Assembly: GCF_027912415.1 (NCBI RefSeq)
Contig: NZ_CP115175.1
Coordinates: 62,001-126,000, forward strand
Reading direction: 5' to 3'
Source: Homoserinibacter sp. YIM 151385
Lineage (GTDB): Bacteria; Actinomycetota; Actinomycetes; Actinomycetales; Microbacteriaceae
DNA length: 64,000 bases
Positions 43,276-54,055 of the stretch are shown piece after piece. How positions within the stretch are numbered: position 1 is the first letter of the stretch; every line of letters starts with the position of its first letter. Made by a program: the position numbers and the translations under genes. The notes under the pieces are model-generated. The model did not search any database. It was given only the letters and a program-made list of their open reading frames with translations, and had not been told where the DNA came from.

Positions 43276-43503
43276 ATGACGGAGCAGCAGGACCCCCGGC
43301 ACGCCGGCAAGGCCGACATGGACCACGAGACGACGATGGAGGTCGACGGGGTGCTCGTCGAGCAGCGCGGTCGCATCGTCGAGAAGGACGCCGGCGGATT
43401 CGCGCACGACGTCACCGAGGAGCGCGCTGCCGAGGACCTCGCCCGTCGCGACGAGGCCGCCCACGCGCACGGCGACGAGGCCGTGCCCGACGGGCACGCC
43501 TGA
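43276..43503 (+). CDS. Small acidic His-rich hypothetical protein
   Basis: This 75-residue hydrophilic protein has no membrane segment. The middle, ETTMEVDGVLVEQRGRIVEKDAGGFAHDVTEERAAEDLARRDEAAHAHGDEAVPDGHA, is rich in Glu, Asp and His and looks partly disordered. Nothing was recognised. A strong hairpin (43,536-43,573) follows its stop, consistent with an independent short transcript. Confidence 0.55.
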   Translation: MTEQQDPRHAGKADMDHETTMEVDGVLVEQRGRIVEKDAGGFAHDVTEERAAEDLARRDEAAHAHGDEAVPDGHA

Positions 43504-43535
43504 GCGGGACCGCCCGCCGCCGCCGCCGGCCGCCG

Positions 43536-43573
43536 CCCGTCCGGGCGGGCCCGCAGCGTGCCGCCCGGACGGG
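43536..43573 (+). terminator. 13-bp hairpin after the small acidic protein gene
   Basis: CCCGTCCGGGCGG (43536-43548) pairs perfectly with 43561-43573 around a 12-base loop. There is no T-run, as is usual for high-G+C actinobacterial terminators. Confidence 0.6.
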
Positions 43574-43605
43574 GGAGCCCCGGACTGGGGAGCCCCGGAC
43601 TGGGG
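43572..43605 (+). repeat. 15-bp tandem repeat, 2.3 copies
   Basis: GGGGAGCCCCGGACT occurs twice head to tail (43572-43586, 43587-43601) followed by GGGG. Each unit contains GGGGAGCCCC, able to fold on itself. Confidence 0.7.
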
Positions 43606-43630
43606 CACGCGGCGAGGAGGCGCGCGGATC

Positions 43631-43636
43631 TAGCCT
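43631..43636 (+). promoter_or_regulatory. -10 element TAGCCT
   Basis: TAGCCT is 12 bases before the ATG at 43643 of the excalibur protein. Confidence 0.5.
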
Positions 43637-43642
43637 CGCGTC

Positions 43643-44023
43643 ATGATCCGCACCGACCGTGCCGCCCGCATCTCGCTCACCGTCGTCGCCGCGACCGGCG
43701 TCGTGATCGCGGGGCTCCTGACCCCGCAGCTCGCGGGCGCCGCGCCGCTCGCGCCGGCGGTCTCCGCGCCCGCCGCGGCCGCCGCCTCCTCGTCCGGTCC
43801 CTCGACGGTGCTCCGCACGGCCGCGAAGCCGAAGCCGAAGAAGTACGCGAACTGCACCGCGATCAACAAGGTGTACCCGCACGGCGTCGGCAAGAAGGGC
43901 GCGAAGGACAAGGTCCGCGGCAGCACGAAGCGCGTCACGAACTTCACGGTCGACTCGGCGACCTACAAGCTCAACTCGAAGTCCGACCGCGACAAGGACG
44001 GCATCGCCTGCGAGAAGCGCTGA
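43643..44023 (+). CDS. Secreted excalibur-domain calcium-binding protein
   Basis: This 126-residue protein has a Sec signal peptide (residues 1-33, ending AGAAP), an Ala/Ser/Pro linker and a C-terminal excalibur domain (from YANCTAINKVYPHGVG). The domain ends in DRDKDGIACEKR, the DxDxDGxxCE calcium loop with its Cys pairing to the NC near residue 70. Excalibur domains are extracellular and often sit on nucleases; here the domain is alone. The segment between the Cys is longer than usual (KKGAKDKVRGSTKRVTNFTV), strongly basic. Confidence 0.88.
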   Translation: MIRTDRAARISLTVVAATGVVIAGLLTPQLAGAAPLAPAVSAPAAAAASSSGPSTVLRTAAKPKPKKYANCTAINKVYPHGVGKKGAKDKVRGSTKRVTNFTVDSATYKLNSKSDRDKDGIACEKR

Positions 44024-44044
44024 GCGGCTGACCCCCCTCTTCGA

Positions 44045-44050
44045 TAGCGT
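44045..44050 (+). promoter_or_regulatory. -10 element TAGCGT
   Basis: TAGCGT is 12 bases before the ATG at 44057. GGAGG between them could also serve as a ribosome site if transcription starts earlier. Confidence 0.5.
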
Positions 44051-44056
44051 GGAGGC

Positions 44057-44728
44057 ATGACCGAGCCGATCGCGATGTTCCCGCTCGGCGCGGTCCTGTT
44101 CCCGTCGATGCCGCTCGCGGTGCGCGTCTTCGAGGAGCGCTACCTCGCGATGCTCGCCGAGGTGCTCCCGCTCGACCCGCCCGAGTTCGGCGTCGTGCTC
44201 ATCGAGCGCGGCCGCGAGGTCGGGGGCGGGGATGCGCGATTCGGCGTCGGCACGGTCGCCCGGATCAGCGAGCTCGAGACGGGCGAGGGCTTCGTCGCGC
44301 TGCTCGGCGTCGGCACGCGCCGCGTGGAGGTCGTGGACTGGCTGGTGGACGACCCCTACCCGCGTGCCGTGGTGCGCGAGCTCGGCCCGCTCGCGTGGGA
44401 CGAGGCGCACCGCGAGCTGCTCGTCGCGACCGAGCGGACGGTGCGCGCGGCGCTCGCGGTCGCGAGCGAGTACCGAGAGCTGCCCTTCGCGCCCGACATC
44501 CCGATCGCCGACGAGCCCGTCGCGGCGGCCTGGCAGCTCGCCGCGATCGCGCCGCTGGGCCAGCTCGACCAGGTGCGCCTGCTCGGCAGCACGAGCGTCC
44601 AGGAGCTCCTCGAGCGCACCGCCGAGGCGACGACGGCCGCGGTCGAGCAGATCGCGTTCAGCTGGGATGACGACGCCGACGCCGCCGAGGCCGGCGATGG
44701 GGAGCCCGGCGGGCCGGTCGAGCCGTGA
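44057..44728 (+). CDS. Lon N-terminal (substrate-binding) domain protein
   Basis: This 223-residue protein consists of a Lon-N (PUA-like) domain without ATPase or protease: MFPLGAVLFPSMPLAVRVFEERYLAMLAEVL, FGVGTVARISELETGEGFVALLGVGTRRVEVVDW, then a helical bundle (QLDQVRLLGSTSVQELLERTAEA). Stand-alone versions are common in actinobacteria with unknown function; peptide binding is plausible. The tail is acidic. It is coupled by GTGA to a small membrane protein. Confidence 0.9.
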   Translation: MTEPIAMFPLGAVLFPSMPLAVRVFEERYLAMLAEVLPLDPPEFGVVLIERGREVGGGDARFGVGTVARISELETGEGFVALLGVGTRRVEVVDWLVDDPYPRAVVRELGPLAWDEAHRELLVATERTVRAALAVASEYRELPFAPDIPIADEPVAAAWQLAAIAPLGQLDQVRLLGSTSVQELLERTAEATTAAVEQIAFSWDDDADAAEAGDGEPGGPVEP

Positions 44729-44922
44729 TCGGGATGCTGCCCGCCTTCCCCGTGCCGGTCCCGCCCGGTGCCGGCCCGCTCGCGGCGATCGCCTTCGCGC
44801 TCATGGGGCTCGCGACCCTCGCGGTCCTCATCTGGCAGGCGGTGCGGTACGTCCGCGAGCACCGCGAGGACGACGAGCACCGTCCCGGCCCCGGCGGTCA
44901 GCCGCCGCACGAGCCGCGCTGA
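44725..44922 (+). CDS. Small single-pass membrane protein
   Basis: This 65-residue protein has one helix (about residues 17-40, PLAAIAFALMGLATLAVLIWQAV) and a charged His/Glu/Pro-rich tail (REHREDDEHRPGPGG). It starts with GTG inside the stop of the Lon-N gene, so the two are coupled. No family was recognised; too short for a firm functional statement. Confidence 0.65.
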   Translation: MIGMLPAFPVPVPPGAGPLAAIAFALMGLATLAVLIWQAVRYVREHREDDEHRPGPGGQPPHEPR

Positions 44923-44957
44923 GCCGACATCCAGGCACCGCCGCGAGAATGGTCCCG

Positions 44958-45533
44958 ATGTCCCGAGGTCCCTGGTTCAGCGGCGTGATCGCCGCGCTCT
45001 TCCTCGTGCTCGGGATCCTCAACTCCGCCCTCTCCGTCGGCTTCGGCCGCGGCTCCGGGTGGGAGCTGCTCTGGAGCTTCGGCCTGACGCTCGACTTCCT
45101 CGCGATCGCGGTCGTCCTCGGGATCGTCACGGTGGTCCGCGTCAAGCGGTCCCGGCTCCCGAAGACCGCGCCGACCGGTCCCGTCATCCTCCGCGGCGGC
45201 CGCGTGGAAGAGGCCCCGACGAACCCGCTCGTGCAGATGCCGGCCGTCATCGGCGCGCTCTTCACCTCCGCGACCATGGTCGTCTGGACCCTCTTCAGCG
45301 GCATCCCGATCCTGGCGGCGATCGCGCTCAACGAGACGCCCAAGTACCTCAGCAACGTCGGCGGCGTGTTCTTCTTCGGCGTGCTCTGGGTGCTCGGGGT
45401 GGTCTTCAGCGTCATCGGCTTCCGGATCGACGCCGGCCGTCGGCACCGCATCGTCTCCCTCGTGGGGCTCGGGCTCGGCGTCCTCATCGCTGCGCCGGTC
45501 ATCGCCGCCGCGGTCCTCTACGCGACCTCCTAG
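44958..45533 (+). CDS. Membrane protein with four to five helices, unknown
   Basis: This 191-residue protein has helices near residues 7-28, 37-60, 95-120, 128-150 and 162-187, with a cytoplasmic loop KRSRLPKTAPTGPVILRGG. No motif was recognised. GAGAAT is 13 bases before the chosen ATG at 44958; an ATG three codons upstream is possible. Its stop overlaps the convergent DUF1801 stop. Confidence 0.62.
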   Translation: MSRGPWFSGVIAALFLVLGILNSALSVGFGRGSGWELLWSFGLTLDFLAIAVVLGIVTVVRVKRSRLPKTAPTGPVILRGGRVEEAPTNPLVQMPAVIGALFTSATMVVWTLFSGIPILAAIALNETPKYLSNVGGVFFFGVLWVLGVVFSVIGFRIDAGRRHRIVSLVGLGLGVLIAAPVIAAAVLYATS

Positions 45534-45898
45534 CGCGAGGCGGCGAGCTCGCCCTGCCGGACGGCGACGACCCGGCGGATGTCGCCCTCCCCGAGCGGGG
45601 ACGCGGCGGTGAACTGCAGGGTCGCGCCGACGAGGCGCCCGCTGCCCAGCTCGCCCGCGAGCGCGGCCGCGGCGGGCGCGCTCATGACGTGGAGGCTCAG
45701 ATGCCGCGCGGCCTTCGAGAGGCCGACGAGGCCCCGGCCCTCCAGCTTCATCACGATGATGCCGTAGGAGATGACGCCGACGGCGCCGGGGGCGGCCGCC
45801 TCGATGACGCGGCGGACGGCCGCGAGTGCCGCGGCATCCTCGTCCGCGAGGGCCGCGAGGTACTCCTCGGGTGTGGATGCCGGGACTCCGCACTGCAT
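45530..45898 (-). CDS. DUF1801 (YdhG-like) domain protein
   Basis: This 122-residue protein matches the DUF1801 fold: TPEEYLAALADEDAAALAAVRRVIEAAAPGAVGVISYGIIVMKLEGRGLVGLSKAARHLSLHVMS. The SYGxPxxK-like motif is here SYGIIVMKL. Function in the family is unknown; some members bind iron-sulfur frataxin-like partners. The ATG at 45898 follows GGAGGAGGA. It shares a divergent region with the glycine riboswitch. Confidence 0.8.
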   Translation of the reverse strand: MQCGVPASTPEEYLAALADEDAAALAAVRRVIEAAAPGAVGVISYGIIVMKLEGRGLVGLSKAARHLSLHVMSAPAAAALAGELGSGRLVGATLQFTAASPLGEGDIRRVVAVRQGELAASR

Positions 45899-45955
45899 GC
45901 CGACATCCTCCTCCTCCGAACCGCCGGATGTCACCCGGTCGAAACACAGGCTTGC

Positions 45956-45961
45956 TACGCT
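45956..45961 (+). promoter_or_regulatory. -10 element TACGCT of the gcv operon
   Basis: TACGCT precedes the riboswitch by about 25 bases. The expected start near 45968 gives a 5' leader of about 260 bases, which holds both aptamers. Confidence 0.5.
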
Positions 45962-45984
45962 GGCCGCACAACCGAACACGGCCG

Positions 45985-46181
45985 CACGCGCTGCGGGAGA
46001 GTCCGACCGCCGAGGCGGGAGGACACCGAAGGAGCAAGCCTCCCCGCCAATCTCTCAGGTCACCAGTACCGCAGCGACGAGGCCACTCTGAAGAGCGTCC
46101 CCACGGCTTGCCGGCGGGGGCCGCCCACGGTGAAAGCGCCCACCCGGCGCGAAACTCTCAGGCCCAGGTACAGAGGGGGAG
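45985..46181 (+). promoter_or_regulatory. Tandem glycine riboswitch
   Basis: Two glycine aptamers lie head to tail. Aptamer 1 has GCGGGAGAG, ACCGAAGGAGCAA and AATCTCTCAGG-TCACCAGTACCG. Aptamer 2 has ACTCTGAAGAG, GGTGAAAGCGCC, GAAACTCTCAGGCCCAGGTACAGAGGGG. These are the conserved blocks of the glycine riboswitch. It ends about 50 bases before the gcvT ATG. It should switch the glycine cleavage operon on when glycine is abundant. Confidence 0.95.
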
Positions 46182-46231
46182 TCCACGCCCGGCGGCGCCG
46201 TCGTCCGGGGATCACGAGGACAGGACCCGCG

Positions 46232-47374
46232 ATGACCGAGCTCCGCACACCGCTCCACGACCTGCACGCCGCAGGCGGAGCGTCCTTCACCGACTTCGGC
46301 GGCTGGCAGATGCCGGTCCGCTACAGCTCCGATCTCGCCGAGCACCACGCGGTGCGCGAGGCCGCAGGCCTCTTCGACATCTCGCACATGGCGCAGCTCA
46401 TGATCGCCGGGCCGGACGCGGCGGCGTTCCTGGATGCGGCGATCACCGCCGACGTGAGCGCGATCCCCGTCTCCCGCGCCCGCTACGCGATGCTCCTCGC
46501 CGAGGACGGCGGGATCATCGACGACCTCATCGTCTCCCAGAACGCGCCCGGCGAGTACCTCGTCGTCGCGAACGCGGGCAATCACGACGCCGTCGTCGAG
46601 GCGCTCACCGCGCGCATCGAGGGCTTCGAGGCGACGCTCACCGACCTCCGGGGCCACCTCGCGCTCATCGCCGTGCAGGGCCCCGCCGCGCAGCGCATCC
46701 TCGAGGCGACGGCGGGGCTCGTGCAGGCGCCCGAATGGGCGATGGGGCACGACCTCGAGGAGCTGCCGTACTACGCCGTGATGGGCATGCGCTTCTCCTC
46801 CGGCGGCCGCGACTCGGCCGTGCTCGTCTCGCGCACCGGCTACACGGGCGAGGACGGCTTCGAGCTCGCGGTCGACACGGCGCACGCGGCCGCACTCTGG
46901 CAGGCGCTCCTCGCCGCGGGCGAGCCGCTGGGCCTCGTCCCCTGCGGGCTCGCCGCGCGCGACACCCTCCGTCTGGAGGCGGGGATGCCGCTCTACGGCC
47001 ACGAGCTCTCGCGCGAGACCCAGCCGGCGCAGGCGGGGCTCGGCCGGATCGCGCCGCCGAAGACGAAGACCGCCGACTTCACCGGCCGCGCCGCCGTCGA
47101 GCGGGGCCCCGGCGACGACGCCCGCGTGCTCGTCGGCCTCCGGGCGGAGGGCCGCCGCGCCGCACGCGCCGGCTACCCCGTGCTCGCGGGCGAGGAGGTC
47201 GTCGGCGAGGTCACGAGCGGGGCGCTGTCGCCGACGCTCGGCTTCCCCGTCGCGATGGCCTTCGTCGATCCCGCGCACCGCGAGCCCGGCACCGTCCTCG
47301 ACCTCGACGTGCGGGGCACCCGCATCCCCGCGACCGTCGTCGCCCTCCCGTTCTACTCGAGAAAGAAGTCCTGA
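46232..47374 (+). CDS. gcvT: Glycine cleavage system T protein (aminomethyltransferase)
   Basis: This 380-residue enzyme takes the aminomethyl group from lipoylated H protein, forming 5,10-methylene-tetrahydrofolate and ammonia. Motifs include [54 protein letters not shown] and [17 protein letters not shown]. It heads gcvTHP; the leader riboswitch controls it. GAGGACAGGACC precedes the ATG at 46232. Lipoamide dehydrogenase (L protein) is not in the window. Confidence 0.96.
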   Translation: MTELRTPLHDLHAAGGASFTDFGGWQMPVRYSSDLAEHHAVREAAGLFDISHMAQLMIAGPDAAAFLDAAITADVSAIPVSRARYAMLLAEDGGIIDDLIVSQNAPGEYLVVANAGNHDAVVEALTARIEGFEATLTDLRGHLALIAVQGPAAQRILEATAGLVQAPEWAMGHDLEELPYYAVMGMRFSSGGRDSAVLVSRTGYTGEDGFELAVDTAHAAALWQALLAAGEPLGLVPCGLAARDTLRLEAGMPLYGHELSRETQPAQAGLGRIAPPKTKTADFTGRAAVERGPGDDARVLVGLRAEGRRAARAGYPVLAGEEVVGEVTSGALSPTLGFPVAMAFVDPAHREPGTVLDLDVRGTRIPATVVALPFYSRKKS

Positions 47375-47375
47375 C

Positions 47376-47746
47376 ATGGCCGACCTCAGCGCCCTCAAGT
47401 ACACCGCCGAGCACGAGTGGGTCGCCGTCGACGGCGACGTCGCGACGATCGGCGTCACCGCCTACGCCGCGCAGCAGCTCGGGGATGTCGTCTACGTCGA
47501 CCTCCCGGCCGTCGGCACGCAGATCTCGGGCGGCGCGGTCGTCGGCGAGATCGAGTCGACGAAGTCGGTCGGCGAGCTCTTCGCGCCGATCGACGGCGAG
47601 GTCGTCGAGGTGAACCAGGCCGTCGTCGACAGCCCCGACCTCGTCAACGCCGAGCCCTTCGACGGCGCCTGGCTCATCAAGGTCCGTTTCACCGCCCTCC
47701 CCGAGCTCCTCTCGGCGGACGAGTACGCCGCGATCACGGGAGCCTG

Positions 47747-47747
<1 letters not shown>
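47376..47747 (+). CDS. gcvH: Glycine cleavage system H protein
   Basis: This 123-residue lipoyl carrier has the modified Lys in [24 protein letters not shown] (about residue 62), and [27 protein letters not shown] at the N-terminus. It shuttles intermediates between P, T and L proteins. One base separates it from gcvT, and its TGA stop shares a base with the gcvP ATG, so translation is coupled. Confidence 0.97.
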
Positions 47748-50602
<2,855 letters not shown>

Positions 50603-50609
50603 CTCCCGT

Positions 50610-50685
50610 TCGCAATAGACACGTCTCTCGCCCCGTGGACGCCGCAACAGCGCGGTCCGTCGAGCAGGAGACGTGTCTATTGCGA
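50610..50685. terminator. 18-bp perfect inverted repeat between convergent gcvP and CPBP gene
   Basis: TCGCAATAGACACGTCTC (50610-50627) is the exact complement of 50668-50685, with a 40-base loop containing a smaller GGAC/GTCC pairing. It is notably less G+C-rich than its surroundings. It fits a bidirectional terminator or REP-like element. Confidence 0.75.
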
Positions 50686-50687
50686 TC

Positions 50688-51479
50688 TCAGGAGGCCGGG
50701 GGGAGGCCGAAGAGCTCGGGGAAGGCGGCGGCGGCCCAGGGGTAGCCGATGAAGATCGCCGCGTCGATGATCGTGTGCGCGATGACGAAGGGCAGGACGC
50801 GCTTCGTCCTCGAGTAGAGCCAGCCGAAGAGCAGGCCCATGAGCAGGTTGCCGGCGAACGCGCCGACCCCCTGGTACAGGTGGTAGGTCGCCCGGAGCAC
50901 GGCGGTCGACGCGATGATCGTCCAGCTATTCCAGCGCAGATCGCCGAGGCGCGCGAAGAGGTACCCGATCACGATGATCTCCTCCGTCGCGCCCGCGCGG
51001 AAGGCCGAGAGCAGCAGCACGGGCGCCGTCCACCAGTGCTCGTCGAGGCCGGCCGGGTCGACCGCGACCGCGACACCGGCGGCGCGACCCGCGAGGTAGA
51101 CGACGATGCCGGGCACGCCGATCGCGAGGGCGAGACCCGCGCCCCACAGCGCATCCCGCCCGGGTCGTGCGAGGTCGATGCCGAGCCGGCCGAGGTGCGG
51201 TCTGGCGCTCGACCAGAGCAGCCAGCACACGAGCACGACGGGCACGAGGTCGAAGAAGACGGAGAGCAGCTGGTACAGCAGGTCGAAGATCTCGCGGTCG
51301 CTCCGCGAGGGGTTGAGCGTCGCCGTCTGCGAGGAGATCGACTGCTCGCGGCTGAGCCGGTCGGCGAGCTGCACGACCGCGTAGACGGCGGAGGCGCCGA
51401 GCGAGACGCCGAGGACGAGCAGGATCTCGGCCCCGATGCGTCGACGCGAGGCGGGCAGCCCGCCGTCGATGCCGCTCAC
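50688..51479 (-). CDS. CPBP-family intramembrane glutamic endopeptidase (Rce1-like)
   Basis: This 263-residue protein has about eight helices and the CPBP motifs: SAFRAGATEEIIVIGYLFARLGDL (EE pair), RATYHLYQGVGAFAGNLLMGLLFGWLYSRT (His) and VIAHTIIDAAIF (His). Members process or modify membrane proteins, and in some bacteria maturate or give immunity to bacteriocins. The GTG at 51479 lies five bases after the DCC gene, in one transcription unit. No bacteriocin precursor is visible next to it. Confidence 0.88.
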   Translation of the reverse strand: MSGIDGGLPASRRRIGAEILLVLGVSLGASAVYAVVQLADRLSREQSISSQTATLNPSRSDREIFDLLYQLLSVFFDLVPVVLVCWLLWSSARPHLGRLGIDLARPGRDALWGAGLALAIGVPGIVVYLAGRAAGVAVAVDPAGLDEHWWTAPVLLLSAFRAGATEEIIVIGYLFARLGDLRWNSWTIIASTAVLRATYHLYQGVGAFAGNLLMGLLFGWLYSRTKRVLPFVIAHTIIDAAIFIGYPWAAAAFPELFGLPPAS

Positions 51480-51483
51480 GCGC

Positions 51484-51825
51484 TCAGCCCCGGACGGGGA
51501 TGCGGTGGCGGATGCGGGCGAAGCCGAGGTACGCGAGCTCGGCGAGCTGCCGGAACGGGGGAGTCCGCAGGAGGTGCCCCGCGAAGCGCAGTCGGGCGTC
51601 GGGCTGGGCCCGCAGGATCCATGACCAGGCGCCGACACCGGCGATCTGCCGCGACGGGGTGAGGATCCAGACGCGGCCGTCGACCTCCTCGCGGCTCAGC
51701 GCGTAGGCGTCGAGGTCGAGATCCTGGTACGGCACGGCCTCGGGGAAGCGCGAGAGGCGGTGTCGCAGGGTGCGGACGGTGGCGCGACAGACGGCGCACG
51801 CTCCGTCGTAGATGAAGAGGGTCAT
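51484..51825 (-). CDS. DCC-family thiol-disulfide-like protein (DUF393)
   Basis: This 113-residue protein begins MTLFIYDGACAVCRATVRTL, the DxxCxxC motif naming the DCC family, followed by a thioredoxin-like helical part (GRVWILTPSRQIAGVGAWSWILRA). A redox role is expected but untested. TAGCAT lies 13 bases before the ATG at 51825, giving a near-leaderless start. It is coupled to the downstream CPBP protease gene. Confidence 0.85.
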   Translation of the reverse strand: MTLFIYDGACAVCRATVRTLRHRLSRFPEAVPYQDLDLDAYALSREEVDGRVWILTPSRQIAGVGAWSWILRAQPDARLRFAGHLLRTPPFRQLAELAYLGFARIRHRIPVRG

Positions 51826-51832
51826 CGGGTCG

Positions 51833-51838
51833 ATGCTA
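51833..51838 (-). promoter_or_regulatory. -10 element TAGCAT of the DCC gene
   Basis: TAGCAT on the minus strand is 13 bases before the ATG at 51825. Confidence 0.45.
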
Positions 51839-52080
51839 CGCGCCCCGAGGCACAACAAGCCGGAGTGAGTGCACGTCACACGGCGTTTTCTTGCAGGACG
51901 CGCCACCACGGCGCAACAGATCCCAATGCCACGCAATGAATCGGCATTCGGGTTTCCACCGCGTAACGTTTCCGCCTAGGGTTTGCCGGGGCCCTGGCCC
52001 TCTACTTAGGGTCAAGGTATCCAGCGTGGCATGCCGGGCGAACCGTCCTGCCTGTCTCGCCAACTTGCACAGGAGGAACA
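51839..52080 (+). promoter_or_regulatory. Promoter/leader region of the peptide ABC transporter operon
   Basis: This divergent gap is less G+C-rich than average and holds several -10-like elements: TAACGT (51964-51969), TAGGGT (51977-51982) and another TAGGGT near 52,007. None has a clear -35. CCCT...AGGG half-sites near 51,999-52,011 could form an operator. A strong AGGAGGA lies just before the ATG at 52081. Confidence 0.45.
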
Positions 52081-53871
52081 ATGCCAATCTCTGCACCGCG
52101 CTTCCGGCGCGTGGCGGCGGTCGCCATCGCAGCAGGCGCGTCGGCGCTCGTGCTCGCGGGCTGCACGACCGATGGCGGCGATGAGGGGGCCCCCACCGGC
52201 GGCACCATCACCGTCGCGACCACCAACGCCTTCACGTCGTTCAACGGGGACACCCCCCAGGCGAATCTCGACACCAACGGCATGGTCGGCTACCTGACCG
52301 GCGTCAGCGGCGGTCTCGGGCTCGGCGGCTTCCAGCGCCTCGATGCGGACTTCAGCATCCTCAAGGACGAGAGCTTCGGCACCTACGAGAAGCTCAGCGA
52401 CGACCCGCTCACGGTCGAGTACAAGCTCAACGAGGGCCTCACCTGGTCCGACGGCGAGCCCATCACGGCCGACGACATGCTCTTCGCGTGGGCCCAGAGC
52501 TCCGGCTACTACGACGACGCGACGCTCGACCCGGCCACGGGCGAGGCGACCTCCGGCACGCAGTACTTCAGCCTCGCCGGCAGCACGACGGGTCTCGACA
52601 CGACCGCGCTGCCCGAGATCGGCGAGGACAACCTCTCGCTCACCCTCGTCTACGACAAGCCGTACGTGGACTGGGAGCTCGTGAACCTCATCGGCAAGCC
52701 CGCGCACGTCATGGCGGAGAAGGCCGGCGTCACGCTCGAGGAGTTCACGCAGAACCTGCTCGACTCGCCGGAGGGCGACCCGGAGAACCCGGGTGAGCCC
52801 AACGAGATCCTCAAGGCCGCGGCCGACTTCTGGAACACGGGCTACGACGTCACGTCGATGCCGGACGACGAGTCGCTCCTCGTGGGCAGCGGTCCCTTCG
52901 TCGTCACGGGCTTCAACCCGGAGAACGACATCACGCTCGAGAAGAACCCCGAGTACCAGGGCGACCTCTCCCCGTCGTACGACAAGCTGATCATCCGGTT
53001 CATCGGCGACGCCAACGCGCAGGTCACGGCCCTCCAGAACGGCGAGGTGAACGCGATCTACCCGCAGCCCAGCGCCGACACGCTCACCGCGCTCGAGAGC
53101 GCCAACGCGACCGTCCACGAGGGCGACCAGGTCTCCTACGACCACCTCGACCTCAAGTTCGGCAGCGACGTGTTCAAGGACAAGGACGTTCGCGAGGCCT
53201 TCCTCAAGACGGTCCCGCGCCAGCAGATCCTCGAGTCAATCATCACCCCGATCAACCCCGAGGCCGAGGTGCTCAACTCGCAGATCTACGTGCCGCAGAA
53301 CGCGGACTACGAGGCCGCGGTCGAGGCGAGCGGCTACGACGAGTGGGCCGAGCCGGACATCGAGGGCGCCAAGGAGCTCCTCGACGGCGCGACCCCGACC
53401 GTCCGCATCCTCTACAACACGGACAACCCGAACCGCGTCGACTCGTTCAACGCGATCCGCCAGTCCGCTGAGGAGGCCGGCTTCAAGATCGAGGACGCGG
53501 GCTCGCCCGACTGGTCCAGCCTGCTCGAGGGCGGCGACTACGACGCCTCCATCTTCGGCTGGATCTCGCCCGGCGCCGGATCCGCGGGCCTCCCGCAGAT
53601 CCTCCGCACCGGCGGCGGCGGCAACTACAACGAGTACAGCAACGCCGAGGCGGACAAGCTGATCGACGAGACGCAGACCGAGCTCGACCCGGCTGCCCTC
53701 GAGGAGAAGAAGATCCAGATCGACGCGCTGACCGCGGAGGACGCCTACGGCCTCCCGCTGTTCCAGCTGCCGGGCCTCTTCGCCGACAACGGCTCCGTCG
53801 AGGGGCTGGCCTACTTCGGCGGACAGACGGGCATCGTCTGGAACGCGCAGGAGTGGACCCTCACGGAGTAG
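52081..53871 (+). CDS. Family-5 extracellular solute-binding lipoprotein (peptide ABC transporter), first copy
   Basis: This 596-residue lipoprotein has lipobox LVLAGC (Cys about 25) and the SBP_bac_5 plan: VEYKLNEGLTWSDGEPITADDMLFAW, PFVVTGFNPENDITLEKNPEYQGD, VREAFLKTVPRQQILESI, and a C-terminal WNAQEW. It delivers oligopeptides or similar ligands to the permease pair downstream. It is closest to standard family members of the three binding proteins here, with the strongest ribosome site, so it is probably the main receptor. A strong hairpin follows its stop. Confidence 0.92.
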   Translation: MPISAPRFRRVAAVAIAAGASALVLAGCTTDGGDEGAPTGGTITVATTNAFTSFNGDTPQANLDTNGMVGYLTGVSGGLGLGGFQRLDADFSILKDESFGTYEKLSDDPLTVEYKLNEGLTWSDGEPITADDMLFAWAQSSGYYDDATLDPATGEATSGTQYFSLAGSTTGLDTTALPEIGEDNLSLTLVYDKPYVDWELVNLIGKPAHVMAEKAGVTLEEFTQNLLDSPEGDPENPGEPNEILKAAADFWNTGYDVTSMPDDESLLVGSGPFVVTGFNPENDITLEKNPEYQGDLSPSYDKLIIRFIGDANAQVTALQNGEVNAIYPQPSADTLTALESANATVHEGDQVSYDHLDLKFGSDVFKDKDVREAFLKTVPRQQILESIITPINPEAEVLNSQIYVPQNADYEAAVEASGYDEWAEPDIEGAKELLDGATPTVRILYNTDNPNRVDSFNAIRQSAEEAGFKIEDAGSPDWSSLLEGGDYDASIFGWISPGAGSAGLPQILRTGGGGNYNEYSNAEADKLIDETQTELDPAALEEKKIQIDALTAEDAYGLPLFQLPGLFADNGSVEGLAYFGGQTGIVWNAQEWTLTE

Positions 53872-53900
53872 TCCGCAGGGCGCACCGCGCCCCCTTCGAG

Positions 53901-53934
53901 GCGGGGCGTCGGAGTATCCACTCCGACGCCCCGC
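53901..53934 (+). terminator. 15-bp hairpin between binding protein and permease genes
   Basis: GCGGGGCGTCGGAGT (53901-53915) pairs perfectly with 53920-53934 around the loop ATCC. Located directly after the binding-protein gene, it should cause partial termination or 3' protection, so the receptor is made in excess over the permeases. Confidence 0.8.
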
Positions 53935-53984
53935 TCTCTGCCCGCTCCCGCCCGCATCCGTCATGGCGGGCGGGCTCCAGCGGT

Positions 53985-53990
53985 TAGGCT
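53985..53990 (+). promoter_or_regulatory. Possible internal promoter -10 TAGGCT
   Basis: TAGGCT lies downstream of the hairpin and about 70 bases before the permease start. It may give a second transcript for permease and ATPase genes. Confidence 0.3.
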
Positions 53991-54055
53991 TGCCCGGGCC
54001 TCCCGGCGTTCGACGGCGATCGCCACCCGGCACGCACGACAGAGTTAGGCGAATC

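Noticed and set aside
51839-52080. tRNA or small RNA gene in the A+T-richer gap before the peptide transporter
   Set aside because: No cloverleaf arms or CCA-like end could be drawn; features fit a promoter region.
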